A stretch of DNA of 64,000 bases from WLMZ01 sp031367435. GTDB lineage: Bacteria > Actinomycetota > Acidimicrobiia > Acidimicrobiales > Ilumatobacteraceae. A program made the position numbers and the translations under genes. The stretch lies in the NCBI GenBank assembly GCA_031367435.1, contig JANLPV010000018.1:12712-76711 (forward strand), given 5' to 3'. Numbering within the stretch: position 1 is the first letter of the stretch; every line of letters begins with the position of its first letter. Of this stretch, positions 37,376 to 46,646 are shown piece by piece. The notes under the pieces were generated by a model. That model saw nothing but the letters and a program-made list of their open reading frames with translations. It did no database searches and was not told the origin of the DNA.

Positions 37376-39025
37376 TCACACGTCGGCGACCACGCGTACC
37401 TCGCCAACGAGAGGGTCGACGTCAACTATCACGCCGTTGGCAATGCTGATCAGTGCATCCGGCGCGCCAATGACTGCCGGAATTCCAAGCTCGCGCGCGA
37501 GCACAGCCGCGTGGCTGAGCGGGCCACCCTGTGCGGTGACGATCGCACCAGCGATCGAAAGCACAACGTTGTATGCCGGTGTCGTGAACGGAACCACCAG
37601 CACATCGCCAGGTTCCATGAGATCGAGTGCTTCTTCGGGCGATGCGGCACGCCGCGCGGTGCCGCGATAGATGATGTTTCCGACGCCGGTGCCGCGCAGC
37701 CCGCCTCCCAGAACTTCTCGATCGCCGGCCATGCCGAGCTGCTCCATGACGAGCTGAACTGTTGCGACCATGCGCGCCATGGACGCGGGCAAGATCGACA
37801 GAGGCGGCGTTGCTCCGGCAGTGCCGATGGTGGCAGGCGCATCGAGAGTGGACCATTCGAGCCGCTGCTCGTGACGCATCGACAAGGTAGCTGCCGTTGG
37901 GCCGCGCCCCTGCAACAATCCCGGCTCTAGTTCGTCGGGCATGACGTCGAAGGCGTGCTCGGCAAGGTTCGCTCGACCCGCCTGGACGAGTCGGCGGCCG
38001 ACCTCGAGCATCGTCAGCCGAAGCAGGCCAAGGGGCCACTCCGACGTAGTGGGACCGTTGTCATCGCGCAGGTTCATCGCCGCGCGCGCCTCAGTAAGGC
38101 GTTCGTCGAATTCAGCGCGATCACCTTGCTCGACTCGTTCGCGGAGCACGGCAGTCTGCTCGACCACACCGTTGTTCATTGCGCGCACTTTGCTCGCCAT
38201 GATCGTGGCGAGAATGAGATCTGGACGTTCGCCGAGCGTGACCCCGTCAATGTCGTACCGGGAAAAGAGCAAGGACCCGCGGTAGCGCAGGTACGTATCA
38301 AGGTCGTTTGCAACGGTGCCGGAAATCGAGCGCAGCTCGGCCAGCGTGGAGGGCTGCACACCCGACGCCTCGACACGCGCTCGGATACGTGCCAAAGCAA
38401 CGATCGGTGCCAGGGTAGACGGCGACGCTCCCTCGAGCAACGGAATGACGTCGGCCGGCGCAATGCCCCACTCACGACACATCGTGAGCAGCATTCCGAT
38501 CGGGCCGAGATCGTACCCATGCAACCAAAAATGATGTTCGAGGTTCTTACGGCAATGCGCCAACACATCGACGGTATGGGCAATGAGGCTGTCGTCGCTC
38601 AGGCGGGACAACTGCACATCCTGCAGGGAAAGGTTCTCCGCCTCGATCGCGCGTCGACCCTCTGTCTCCCAGTGACGTGTGACCTCGCGCCATGGCCGCT
38701 CGGCAAGAGCACGCTCTGCCGCACGCGTGCGGCGGCGCATCTCAGGATGCAGGCGTGTGGCCAACTTCAACAACGGCAGAGGCGGCAGCTTCGTAGACAC
38801 CTTGTCCGCTCCGATGAGTGAACGTAGTTGCGTATAACAGAACCCGTTGACAAAGGCAGGCTGCACGGTGTCTGCAGGAGTACCGAGTTCTTTCATGACA
38901 CGACGCATACCGTTCGCCATCGCGCTGGTCATCAATGATTGGACGAGCGGCGTGGTGCCGCCACGAAAATGTGACCGATCGAGTTCCCATAAACCGGGTC
39001 CTGGGGCATTCCAGAGCGCGTCCAT
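37376..39025 (-). CDS. PEP-utilising-enzyme swivelling-domain protein without ATP-grasp half
   Basis: 549 residues. The last ~85 residues form the phosphohistidine swivelling domain of PEP synthase, PPDK and rifampicin phosphotransferase: GDVLVVPFTTPAYNVVLSIA, then VTAQGGPLSHAAVLARELG with the phosphoryl-carrying His. The ~450 residues before it are helical and resemble the middle part of rifampicin-phosphotransferase-like proteins. No N-terminal ATP-grasp domain is present, so a partner would be needed for complete phosphotransfer. GGGAGG before the ATG supports this start. True substrate unknown. Confidence 0.8.
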   Translation of the reverse strand: MDALWNAPGPGLWELDRSHFRGGTTPLVQSLMTSAMANGMRRVMKELGTPADTVQPAFVNGFCYTQLRSLIGADKVSTKLPPLPLLKLATRLHPEMRRRTRAAERALAERPWREVTRHWETEGRRAIEAENLSLQDVQLSRLSDDSLIAHTVDVLAHCRKNLEHHFWLHGYDLGPIGMLLTMCREWGIAPADVIPLLEGASPSTLAPIVALARIRARVEASGVQPSTLAELRSISGTVANDLDTYLRYRGSLLFSRYDIDGVTLGERPDLILATIMASKVRAMNNGVVEQTAVLRERVEQGDRAEFDERLTEARAAMNLRDDNGPTTSEWPLGLLRLTMLEVGRRLVQAGRANLAEHAFDVMPDELEPGLLQGRGPTAATLSMRHEQRLEWSTLDAPATIGTAGATPPLSILPASMARMVATVQLVMEQLGMAGDREVLGGGLRGTGVGNIIYRGTARRAASPEEALDLMEPGDVLVVPFTTPAYNVVLSIAGAIVTAQGGPLSHAAVLARELGIPAVIGAPDALISIANGVIVDVDPLVGEVRVVADV

Positions 39026-39070
39026 CGCACCTCCCGCCCGTACCGTAGCCGGTCGGCTCAGTGAGCTGGT

Positions 39071-39736
39071 TCAGCGCTGGGCGTCGACGATGTCGACAAC
39101 TATTTGCAATCCGCGCGGCTTGCCAACTCCGTTCGGTGCAAGCAGCAACGTTTGAATACCGACATCAATTGCAGCTCCGTCGTTGATGTGATTATCGCCG
39201 ACCATGAGGGCGCGATCTGGCGTGACGCCCACCGCATTCAGCGCGATCGTAAACAGCTTCAGTTCGGGTTTGATCGTGCCGTGCTCACCAGACAGCACGA
39301 AGGTGTGCACGAACTGATCGAGGTGATAGTGGCGCAGAATCGGGCGGAGGTCGAATGCCACATCGCTGACAATGACAACGGGGATGTGCCGATCGCTGAG
39401 CGCCTGCAATACTTCGGCAGTGTCCACGTATGGCGACCAACCCGCGGCCGACGTCTCGAATTCGTACAGGGCTTCGCTGACGCCAGGGCAGCGCGTCTCG
39501 AGCTGGCGCCAGAGCGCCATCCAACACTGACGATGCAGCTTTGCTGACTTGTCGCGACCCTTTGCGATTTCACTCGCGGAACGCGACCTCAGCCGCGCGT
39601 CGTCCCACAAACCGTGTACTTCGTCGCGATCGATTTCGACTGCTGATGCGTGCGCGAAAGCGAGGATGAAGTCGACGCTGCCGGGCGTGTCGAAAAGTGT
39701 GTGTCCCCAATCAAGCAGGACTGCGTCGACGCTCAA
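39071..39736 (-). CDS. HAD-superfamily hydrolase-like protein
   Basis: 221 residues with the C1-cap haloacid-dehalogenase layout. Motif I is LLDWGHTLFDT: the nucleophile Asp is there, but the second Asp (position +2), used as general acid/base by phosphatases, is Gly. Motif II Ser in VVIVSDVAFDLRP, motif III Lys in GTIKPELKLFTIAL, motif IV MVGDNHINDGAA. The start overlaps the icd stop by 4 bases, so it is co-transcribed after icd. The substrate is unknown, and the Gly makes ordinary phosphatase activity uncertain. Confidence 0.87.
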   Translation of the reverse strand: MSVDAVLLDWGHTLFDTPGSVDFILAFAHASAVEIDRDEVHGLWDDARLRSRSASEIAKGRDKSAKLHRQCWMALWRQLETRCPGVSEALYEFETSAAGWSPYVDTAEVLQALSDRHIPVVIVSDVAFDLRPILRHYHLDQFVHTFVLSGEHGTIKPELKLFTIALNAVGVTPDRALMVGDNHINDGAAIDVGIQTLLLAPNGVGKPRGLQIVVDIVDAQR

Positions 39737-40950
39737 CGCATCTTGGCCTGGAGGCGACGATCGAGTGCGTCGAGGAAGTCCTCGGTGTTCAGATACGGAG
39801 CGTCCTTGCTGATGAGCGACGACAGGTCCTTGGTCATCTCACCGCTTTCGACGGCTTCGATGCACACTGCCTCGAGCGCGTCGGCAAACGCGATGAGCTC
39901 GGGTGTGTTGTCGAGCTTGCCGCGATGAGCCAAACCGCGCGTCCAGGCAAAGATCGATGCGATCGGATTGGTGGAGGTCTTGTTGCCCTTTTGATGCTCG
40001 CGGTAATGACGCGTGACGGTGCCGTGTGCAGCCTCAGCCTCCATGATGCGACCGTCGGGTGTGAGCAACACGCTGCTCATCAGACCAAGCGAGCCGAAAC
40101 CTTGAGCGACGATGTCGGATTGCACGTCGCCGTCGTAATTCTTGCATGCCCACACGTATCCGCCCTCCCACTTGAGCGCACACGCCACCATGTCGTCGAT
40201 GAGACGGTGCTCATAGGTGAGCCCCTTCGCGTCGTAGTCGGACTTGAATTCGTCGTTGAACACCTGCTCGAAGATGTCCTTGAAGCTTCCGTCGTACGCC
40301 TTGAGGATGGTGTTCTTCGTGCTGAGATACACCGGATAGTTGCGCTGCAAACCATAAGTCAGGCTGGCGCGGGCAAAGTCGCGGATGGAATCGTTGTAGT
40401 TGTACATGCCCATGCCGACGCCACCGTCGTCGCCAAATTTCGCGACTTCCATGACCACTGGCTCATCACCGTTGGTGGGGGTGAAGGTCATCGTGAGCGT
40501 GCCGGCGCCGGGCACCTTGAAATCGGTGGCCTTGTACTGATCGCCGTGTGCATGACGCCCGACCACAATCGGCTTGGTCCAACCGGGCACGAGGCGGGGA
40601 ATGTTCCTCATGATGATCGGCTCACGGAAAATGACACCGCCGAGGATGTTGCGGATGGTGCCGTTTGGGCTCTTCCACATCTTCTTGAGACCGAATTCTT
40701 CGACGCGTGCTTCGTCGGGTGTGATCGTGGCGCACTTTACGGCGACGCCATGCTTTTTGGTGGCCTCGGCTGAATCGATGGTGACCTGATCACTGGTGGC
40801 ATCACGATGTTCGATGCTGAGGTCGTAGTAGTCGAGATCGATGTCGAGGTACGGAAGAATCAATTTTTCTTTGATGAATTGCCAGATGATTCGGGTCATC
40901 TCGTCACCGTCCATCTCGACTACGGGATTGAGAACCTTGATTTTGGCCAT
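39733..40950 (-). CDS. icd: NADP-dependent isocitrate dehydrogenase, dimeric (eukaryote-like) type
   Basis: Oxidises isocitrate to 2-oxoglutarate. 405 residues. The sequence is of the ~400-residue homodimeric type shared with eukaryotic IDH1/2: VVEMDGDEMTRIIWQFIKEK, the substrate-binding loop SPNGTIRNILGGVIFREPI, GRHAHGDQYKATDF, and the metal-binding region KNYDGDVQSDIVAQGFGSLG. Start ATG 40950 (MAKIKVLNPVVEM) has GAGAGGG upstream; an upstream ATG at 41016 adds unconserved residues. Confidence 0.98.
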   Translation of the reverse strand: MAKIKVLNPVVEMDGDEMTRIIWQFIKEKLILPYLDIDLDYYDLSIEHRDATSDQVTIDSAEATKKHGVAVKCATITPDEARVEEFGLKKMWKSPNGTIRNILGGVIFREPIIMRNIPRLVPGWTKPIVVGRHAHGDQYKATDFKVPGAGTLTMTFTPTNGDEPVVMEVAKFGDDGGVGMGMYNYNDSIRDFARASLTYGLQRNYPVYLSTKNTILKAYDGSFKDIFEQVFNDEFKSDYDAKGLTYEHRLIDDMVACALKWEGGYVWACKNYDGDVQSDIVAQGFGSLGLMSSVLLTPDGRIMEAEAAHGTVTRHYREHQKGNKTSTNPIASIFAWTRGLAHRGKLDNTPELIAFADALEAVCIEAVESGEMTKDLSSLISKDAPYLNTEDFLDALDRRLQAKMR

Positions 40951-41100
40951 CTGACTACCCTCTCGGAGCATTGGTTGCTGTTCGTCGCTATTGGTCGGCG
41001 AGGTGTGTTGCGACACCAGCCCAATCGACGCACTTGTATTCGACTTGTACAGAGTAGCCGTGGGCGCCCCGCCGGAGAAACACCAAGCGACCGAGATCGC

Positions 41101-41496
41101 CTATTTCGATGGTGCGGTCGACACTTTCAGCGCGCGGATGTATGCAACTACCTCGGCAACCTCGACGGCGGTGAGCGCGTTCGCGGGCATCACGATTATG
41201 GAACCCGCGGTGATCTTGGCCGCCGGGTTGGTGGTGGCCTCGGCGAGGTACGCGTCGTCAGCGAGCAACCGTGTGCCGTCCTTGAGTGTCACCATCGAAT
41301 CCGCAAGACCGATGAACTTCGGTCCTGATCCGCCTTCGCCGTTGGCTCCATGACAACTCATACAACCGGCGCGCTGCGCGACCGAACGTCCGATCGCCGC
41401 TTCGCCAGTGAGCTCTTCTGCGGGGTCAGGCGCACACGCTGCAACGACGAAGACTGCAAGGACGAACAGCGCAACAACTCGGAGTCGGACCGGCAT
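41101..41496 (-). CDS. Monohaem cytochrome c lipoprotein
   Basis: 131 residues. A signal peptide with lipobox (LAVFVVAAC) suggests a lipid-anchored extracytoplasmic protein. One haem-binding CMSCH motif (in AQRAGCMSCHGANGEG) and a likely Met axial ligand in SIIVMPANALTAVEV define a small class I cytochrome c. A TATGCT -10 box sits about 11 bases before the ATG, so the leader is very short. Redox partner unknown; the nearest redox genes are 13 kb away (multicopper oxidases). Confidence 0.9.
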   Translation of the reverse strand: MPVRLRVVALFVLAVFVVAACAPDPAEELTGEAAIGRSVAQRAGCMSCHGANGEGGSGPKFIGLADSMVTLKDGTRLLADDAYLAEATTNPAAKITAGSIIVMPANALTAVEVAEVVAYIRALKVSTAPSK

Positions 41497-41552
41497 AACT
41501 GTTACGGAGCATAGAGGCACCAGTGAGCGCGCATCGTGGTGAGGACTTTGGA

Positions 41553-42908
41553 TCAAAGGATCGCGAAGTTACCGAATCCGACATCGGGAAGTAGCGGAGC
41601 ACCCAGAGTGGGATCTAACGCGGGCGGGATGGGAGGCGCAGAAGTCCAGTTACCGCCCATGCACAGGAGATGTGGCGTGACGAGACCATTCACCAGGCTG
41701 AGTCTGGTGCGCGTGAGAGATCCTGTCGGCGTGAGCACGGCCGTCGGGGGACCCGTCAGACTGCCAATCCATCCGGGCTCCGTCACCCCGGGCGGGAGAA
41801 CGTCTGCGGCTGTAGGCGGTGACGCGAGAGCTGGGGCCCAAGCATTGCCCACAAATGTGAAACTGGCCGTGCCCGACGCATCAGCCGTGTACGAACCTGT
41901 CACGGCGCCTAACGGAACAGAAAATCCTGAGGTGACAGGCAACGTAGTGGGAGCTGGAATGGTAACGATTGGCGCGGCTCTCGTTCCGATGAGTTTGATT
42001 TGCACGGCTGGTCCTGTTGCGCCTGACAATGGAGCAACTGTTGCCGCGGCCTCCGTGATGGGAATAGCTCCGGCCGGCTGGCCTGCGAGACTCAAAGATG
42101 CATAGAGGCTGTTCAAGTATTCTGCAGACACGACGGCGGTGACGTCGAAGGTGACGTCAAAGGCCAAACCCGCAGTGATAGGACTCGCCGATGGCACCGC
42201 AATGACCTGGTAGGCGAACTCAAATTTGGGATGCTGCAGCGTGCTGTTGCATGCCAGGGTCACAACATCGCTGGACGCACCCGGAGGCAGCGGAATGGGC
42301 GGGCAATCAAAGGGCACCGGGTTCACGCTGCCGTTGAGACAGGTGATCGTAGGCGTCGGTGGTGGTGGTGGCGGCGGTGGCGGCGGGCACGTAAATGGAA
42401 GCTGGTGCACCGTCCCGTCCGGACACGTGACCGTAGTTGGCAACACCGTTGTTGGAGGCGGTGGGTCTGGGCAGGTGAATGGCAGCAGATTCACACTGCC
42501 GTCGGGGCAGGTGATAGTAGGCGGCGCCGCGTTGGGGCAACGCGCGATGAGTTGAAGTTGTCGGTTCGCGATCGCGTCGCGTTGTGACGACTTGTTCGCA
42601 ATCTCGCGGTTGATCTGCGCAAGTCGGCGGTCGAACTTGGCGACGAGCTGCGCATCGCCCGAATCGGCCGCGCTGGCGCGCAACACGTCCACAGCGCCAA
42701 GTTGCTCGAAGAGCACCTGGATCTGTGAATTCAACAGATCCTGTTGTGCCATGAGTCTCGCCACCGTGGCGACGGCATGGTCGCAACGATGATCGACGTG
42801 CGCGCTCGCAACGACGTCGTTCATGCTGTCCCCAAAGGCCGCGGGTGCCCCGGCCATTGCGACAGCAGCGACACACACAATCGCGACAAACCTCGATCGG
42901 ACGTTCAT
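41553..42908 (-). CDS. Secreted proline-rich protein with three Cys-bracketed repeats
   Basis: 451 residues. Sec signal peptide (FVAIVCVAAVAMAGAPAAFG), a helical coiled-coil-like segment (~30-120) with ANKSSQRDAIANRQLQLIAR, then three copies of C-x-[DN]-G-[ST]-V-x(3)-P-F-x-C (for example ITCPDGSVNLLPFTCP) separated by proline runs of up to ten residues, and a C-terminal beta-rich domain (~residues 205-451). I do not recognise the family; a surface-exposed protein with a stiff linker is a fair reading. The ribosome site is a run of six G (42921-42916) 7 nt before ATG 42908. Confidence 0.8.
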   Translation of the reverse strand: MNVRSRFVAIVCVAAVAMAGAPAAFGDSMNDVVASAHVDHRCDHAVATVARLMAQQDLLNSQIQVLFEQLGAVDVLRASAADSGDAQLVAKFDRRLAQINREIANKSSQRDAIANRQLQLIARCPNAAPPTITCPDGSVNLLPFTCPDPPPPTTVLPTTVTCPDGTVHQLPFTCPPPPPPPPPPTPTITCLNGSVNPVPFDCPPIPLPPGASSDVVTLACNSTLQHPKFEFAYQVIAVPSASPITAGLAFDVTFDVTAVVSAEYLNSLYASLSLAGQPAGAIPITEAAATVAPLSGATGPAVQIKLIGTRAAPIVTIPAPTTLPVTSGFSVPLGAVTGSYTADASGTASFTFVGNAWAPALASPPTAADVLPPGVTEPGWIGSLTGPPTAVLTPTGSLTRTRLSLVNGLVTPHLLCMGGNWTSAPPIPPALDPTLGAPLLPDVGFGNFAIL

Positions 42909-43042
42909 AGTCAAGCCCCCCAGCTTTGGTCACTACCGGGTCCGCATCCGTCGACGTTCGCGACTCGACGTGTCAGAGCGACACCCCCACTTCCCCAATG
43001 GAAAAGTAACACGACGCGTCAAGTACCTACAGCGCTTCTCGG

Positions 43043-43071
43043 TTGACACATCGGGTCGCGTTTGACATGCT
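43043..43071 (+). promoter_or_regulatory. Promoter of the TauD-like gene
   Basis: TTGACA at 43043-43048, a 17-bp spacer and CATGCT at 43066-43071, ending 6 bases before GTG 43078. The transcript would begin at or next to the start codon. Confidence 0.6.
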
Positions 43072-43077
43072 CGGCGC

Positions 43078-44022
43078 GTGCCCACGACCCAAGCAACAAC
43101 TCCAGCGTCATCGGGCGATCCGGTTCGACCAACAGACATCGATCTTCCAACCGGCTGGACGATCGAACCGCTCACCGGCACGCTCGGCGCCGTTATTCAT
43201 GGAGTCAACATCGGTGCCGATCTCTCGGGCGCCGAGGTCGATTCCATCCGTTCCGCCTTGCTGGGCTTTCGCGTTGTGTTCTTTCACGATCAGCACCTCA
43301 CCCCAACACAACAGGTTCACTTCGCACGTTGCTTCGGTGAGCTCACTCCCGCGCACCCACTACTCGGCGGTCTTGACCACGAGCATCCGGAGGTGCTCGT
43401 TCTGGACAGCGACGACTACCCGCTCGGCGTGGGTAGCCGCGGCAACGGAACGAGCTACAACAATCGCTGGCACACCGACGTCACGTTCTCCGAACGGCCA
43501 CCGATGGGCACGATTCTTGCCGCACAGTTGATCCCGCCACGCGGCGGCGACACGCTGTGGGCCGACCTCGTGGACGCGTACGCGACACTTTCATCTCCCG
43601 TGCAACATCTGGCAGATGGCCTTGTCGCGACGCATAGCGCGCGCGGCACCTTCGATCGGTTCCGCGACGACGATCCCACCGGCGATCAACAACGTCGCCT
43701 CACGGCCCTCTCCCCCGTGCAACATCCGGTCGTTCGAGTGCATCCCGAGACGGGCGAGCGTGGTTTGTTCGTCAACGAGACCTTCACGCAGAGCATCGTC
43801 GGTCTCTCACCGACCGAGAGTGATGCGCTCTTGCAGTTGCTCTGCGCGCATACCGTCGAACCCGAGCGAGTTGTGCGTTGGAAATGGCGCGATGGTGACG
43901 TTGCGTTTTGGGACAACCGCGCGACCGCGCACTATGCCGCAGCGGATTACGGCGAGAACCGACGAGTGATGCACCGCGTCACAATCGCTGGCGAGCGTCC
44001 CATCGGTGTCAATGTGAGCTGA
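43078..44022 (+). CDS. TauD/TfdA-family Fe(II)/2-oxoglutarate dioxygenase
   Basis: 314 residues. The iron-binding facial triad is visible: RWHTDVTFSERPP (HxD) and the distal His near YGENRRVMHRVTIAGE, with the 2-oxoglutarate-binding Arg shortly after. N-terminal sequence (IEPLTGTLGAVIHGVNIGAD) matches taurine dioxygenase. Related enzymes desulfonate taurine or cleave alkyl sulfates or aryloxyalkanoates; the alkylsulfatase-like gene 1.3 kb downstream fits a sulfur-scavenging role, but that is inference. A leaderless GTG start is supported by the promoter at 43043-43071. Confidence 0.9.
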   Translation: MPTTQATTPASSGDPVRPTDIDLPTGWTIEPLTGTLGAVIHGVNIGADLSGAEVDSIRSALLGFRVVFFHDQHLTPTQQVHFARCFGELTPAHPLLGGLDHEHPEVLVLDSDDYPLGVGSRGNGTSYNNRWHTDVTFSERPPMGTILAAQLIPPRGGDTLWADLVDAYATLSSPVQHLADGLVATHSARGTFDRFRDDDPTGDQQRRLTALSPVQHPVVRVHPETGERGLFVNETFTQSIVGLSPTESDALLQLLCAHTVEPERVVRWKWRDGDVAFWDNRATAHYAAADYGENRRVMHRVTIAGERPIGVNVS

Positions 44023-44085
44023 CCGTGCCGCATCGGTTCTCACGAACGATGTGATTTCAGCCGAACGGCATCTACCATCGGCTTC

Positions 44086-45183
44086 ATGGAATTCGCCTGG
44101 ACCCCCGAGCAGATCCAACTCCGCGCGCGTGCTCGCGATGTTGCCAACGATGCCGTAGCTCGTTTCGGCCGACACAACGACAGCTGGATCAACGGTTACA
44201 GCAAGGAGTTCGCCAAGGAAATGGCCGGCCACGGCTGGATCGGCATGACCTGGCCCACCGAGTTTGGTGGAGGCGGGCGCCCTGCGATCGAGCGCTTGAT
44301 CGTCGGCGAGGAGTTGATCGCGGCGGGCGCGCCAATCGCGGCGATGTGGTTCGCCGATCGGCAGATGGGACCAACGTTGATCGCGTATGGGCGACCCGAT
44401 CAGCAAGCCGAGTTCCTTCCGAGGATTCTCAGTGGTGAGACAACCTGGTGTATCGGAATGAGCGAACCCAACGCGGGCAGCGACCTCGCAAGCCTCAGCA
44501 CGAGCGCCGTTCGCGATGGCGACGACTGGGTCATCAACGGGCAGAAAATCTGGACAAGCTTTGGCGAGGTCGCCGACTATTGCTATCTGATCTGCCGCAC
44601 GACCACTGAGGGACCTCCACACGCGGGCATCAGCGAAATCATCGTCCCTATGGGCACACCCGGCATCGACGTACGGCCGATCAAGGACATGACGACGAAT
44701 CGTCACTTCTGCGAGGTGTTCTTCACCGACGTACGTGTGCCAGTGATCAATCTCGTCGGAACCGAGGGTGCCGCGTTCAAGCAGACGATGCGACAACTCG
44801 AACACGAGCGCGGTGGCATCGACCGGCTGGTGAGCAACCACGCGTTGTACCTTCTTGCACGCGAGCGGGCCGATACCAACGATGCGTTGATTCGCCAAGA
44901 CATCGCCGCGCTCGAGATCGCATATCGCATCGGGCGAATCCTCGTCATTCGAGAAGTGCTTCGCCAGGCACCGACCGGTTTCAGCGCCGCAACGAAGTGC
45001 TTCTGCACCGAACACGAGGTGCGCGTCGCCGATTTCGTTTCGAAAGTTCTTGGGGCGGAGGCAACGCTCTGGAATCAGGTGACCCAGGGCCTGTGCTACG
45101 CACCCGGCTACACCATCATGGGCGGCACATCGAACGTGATGCGCAACATCCTCGGCGAACGCGTCCTTGGCCTACCCCGCTGA
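44086..45183 (+). CDS. Acyl-CoA dehydrogenase
   Basis: FAD-dependent acyl-CoA dehydrogenase, 365 residues. N-terminal helical domain (MEFAWTPEQIQLRARARDVA), the FAD/substrate region CIGMSEPNAGSDLASLST, KIWTSFGEVADYCYL, and the C-terminal helical domain ending TIMGGTSNVMRNILGERVLG. The likely catalytic base is Glu in QLEHERGG. TACCAT (44073-44078) lies 7 bases before the ATG. Together with the neighbouring TauD and alkylsulfatase genes it may take part in degradation of long-chain or sulfated compounds. Confidence 0.93.
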   Translation: MEFAWTPEQIQLRARARDVANDAVARFGRHNDSWINGYSKEFAKEMAGHGWIGMTWPTEFGGGGRPAIERLIVGEELIAAGAPIAAMWFADRQMGPTLIAYGRPDQQAEFLPRILSGETTWCIGMSEPNAGSDLASLSTSAVRDGDDWVINGQKIWTSFGEVADYCYLICRTTTEGPPHAGISEIIVPMGTPGIDVRPIKDMTTNRHFCEVFFTDVRVPVINLVGTEGAAFKQTMRQLEHERGGIDRLVSNHALYLLARERADTNDALIRQDIAALEIAYRIGRILVIREVLRQAPTGFSAATKCFCTEHEVRVADFVSKVLGAEATLWNQVTQGLCYAPGYTIMGGTSNVMRNILGERVLGLPR

Positions 45184-45299
45184 TGGCATCGGCAACGATC
45201 GACGCGTCAAAGCTCGCGCGACGCCTCGGGGTCGACTCAAACGCGGCTAGCGAAGGTCGAAAGCGGGACTGAACCGCAGCGCTGACTAGCGTGCGATGC

Positions 45300-46646
45300 A
45301 TGGCCGACCTGCTCGATCTCTCCGCGAAAATTATCGATTCGGGACACACCGATCAACCGGTGAACCGTGTGACAAATGAGTTGAGCGAGCTCGCCGATGG
45401 ATTGGCCATCGTGGAAAGTTTCAGTCACTGTGTTGCGCTGCACACCGACGAAGGACTCGTGGCATTTGATTCATCGGGCGTTCACACCGGCGAAGCCGTG
45501 GCGAACTCGCTACGAGCGTGGAAAGACGCACCGATCAGCCATCTGATCTACACACACGGACACGCCGATCATGTTGGGGGCAGCAGCGCGTTCGCAGCAG
45601 CGGCCACCCGCGACGGTCATCGCAAACCGCACGTGATCGGTCACGACAACGTCGGCGAGCGCCTCGATCGTTATCAGTACACAAGCAACTGGAACATGAT
45701 CATCAACGCCCGCCAGTTCGGTGGGATTGCCGGCGAGCTCAACCTCGGCATTGGTGACAGTGACGACGACACGAGCTCGATCTCCGTCGACGCGCGCGGT
45801 GGTCGCCGCTTCCTGCCGTCCACGACGCTGCGACCGGACGAGACCTTCGCCACGGATCACACGCTGAACATTGGCGGCCAATGTATTGAGCTCCATCACG
45901 CTCGCGGGGAGACGGACGATCACCTCTGGGCGTGGCTGCCCGAACAACGATGGCTGATGACCGGCGACTTCGTGATCTGGAACTTCCCGAACGCCGGTAA
46001 CCCCCAAAAGGTGCAGCGCTACCCCATCGAGTGGGCGGCCGCACTTCGCGCCATGAGTGCACAACAGCCCGAGTTGTTGCTGCCCGCGCACGGGCTACCG
46101 ATAGCGGGCGCGGATCGCATCGCCCGTGTTCTTGATGACATCGCAACCGCGCTGGAAGATCTCGTGAGCGAGGTCATCGCGATGATGAACGGTGGTGCCA
46201 CACTCGACGCAATCGTGCACTCGGTGAAGGTGCCTGAGGACACGCTGGCCAAGCCGTATCTGCGTCCGCTGTACGACGAACCGGAGTTCGTAATTCACAA
46301 CATCTGGCGCCAGTTCGGCGGCTGGTGGGACGGCGTGCCGAGCCGACTCAAGCCCTCGCCGGATGCTGCTGTCGCCGTTGCACTCGCGGAGATGGTTGGC
46401 GGCGCGGACGTATTGCTGCGACGCGCAGAGCAAGCCGCCTCCGACGGCGACCTTCGCCTCGCCTGCCACTTTGCTGACTTCGCCGGATGGGCCGCACCCG
46501 ACGACGCCGAGGTGCACGAAGGTCGTGCCGCTATCTATATCTTGCGCCGCAAAGCAGAGCCATCGTTGATGAGCAAAGGTATCTTTCGCGCCGCAGCGCG
46601 AGAGTCGCAGACGGTCGTGCTCGCTAACCCGAGCTCCCCAAGCTGA
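45300..46646 (+). CDS. Alkylsulfatase-like metallo-beta-lactamase-fold hydrolase
   Basis: 448 residues. Zinc-binding motif IYTHGHADHVGGSSAF (HxHxDH), further ligands in HHARGETDDHLWAWL and MTGDFVIWNFPNAGNP, and a C-terminal alkylsulfatase dimerisation-like domain (MVGGADVLLRRAEQAASDGD). It resembles the SdsA1 family of primary alkylsulfatases, which release sulfate from alkyl sulfates, but lacks the SCP2-like third domain of full-length members. ATG 45300 is favoured because TAGCGT ends 7 bases before it. The 3' end overlaps the convergent EamA gene by 23 bases. The 45184-45286 gap has no visible gene. Confidence 0.85.
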   Translation: MADLLDLSAKIIDSGHTDQPVNRVTNELSELADGLAIVESFSHCVALHTDEGLVAFDSSGVHTGEAVANSLRAWKDAPISHLIYTHGHADHVGGSSAFAAAATRDGHRKPHVIGHDNVGERLDRYQYTSNWNMIINARQFGGIAGELNLGIGDSDDDTSSISVDARGGRRFLPSTTLRPDETFATDHTLNIGGQCIELHHARGETDDHLWAWLPEQRWLMTGDFVIWNFPNAGNPQKVQRYPIEWAAALRAMSAQQPELLLPAHGLPIAGADRIARVLDDIATALEDLVSEVIAMMNGGATLDAIVHSVKVPEDTLAKPYLRPLYDEPEFVIHNIWRQFGGWWDGVPSRLKPSPDAAVAVALAEMVGGADVLLRRAEQAASDGDLRLACHFADFAGWAAPDDAEVHEGRAAIYILRRKAEPSLMSKGIFRAAARESQTVVLANPSSPS

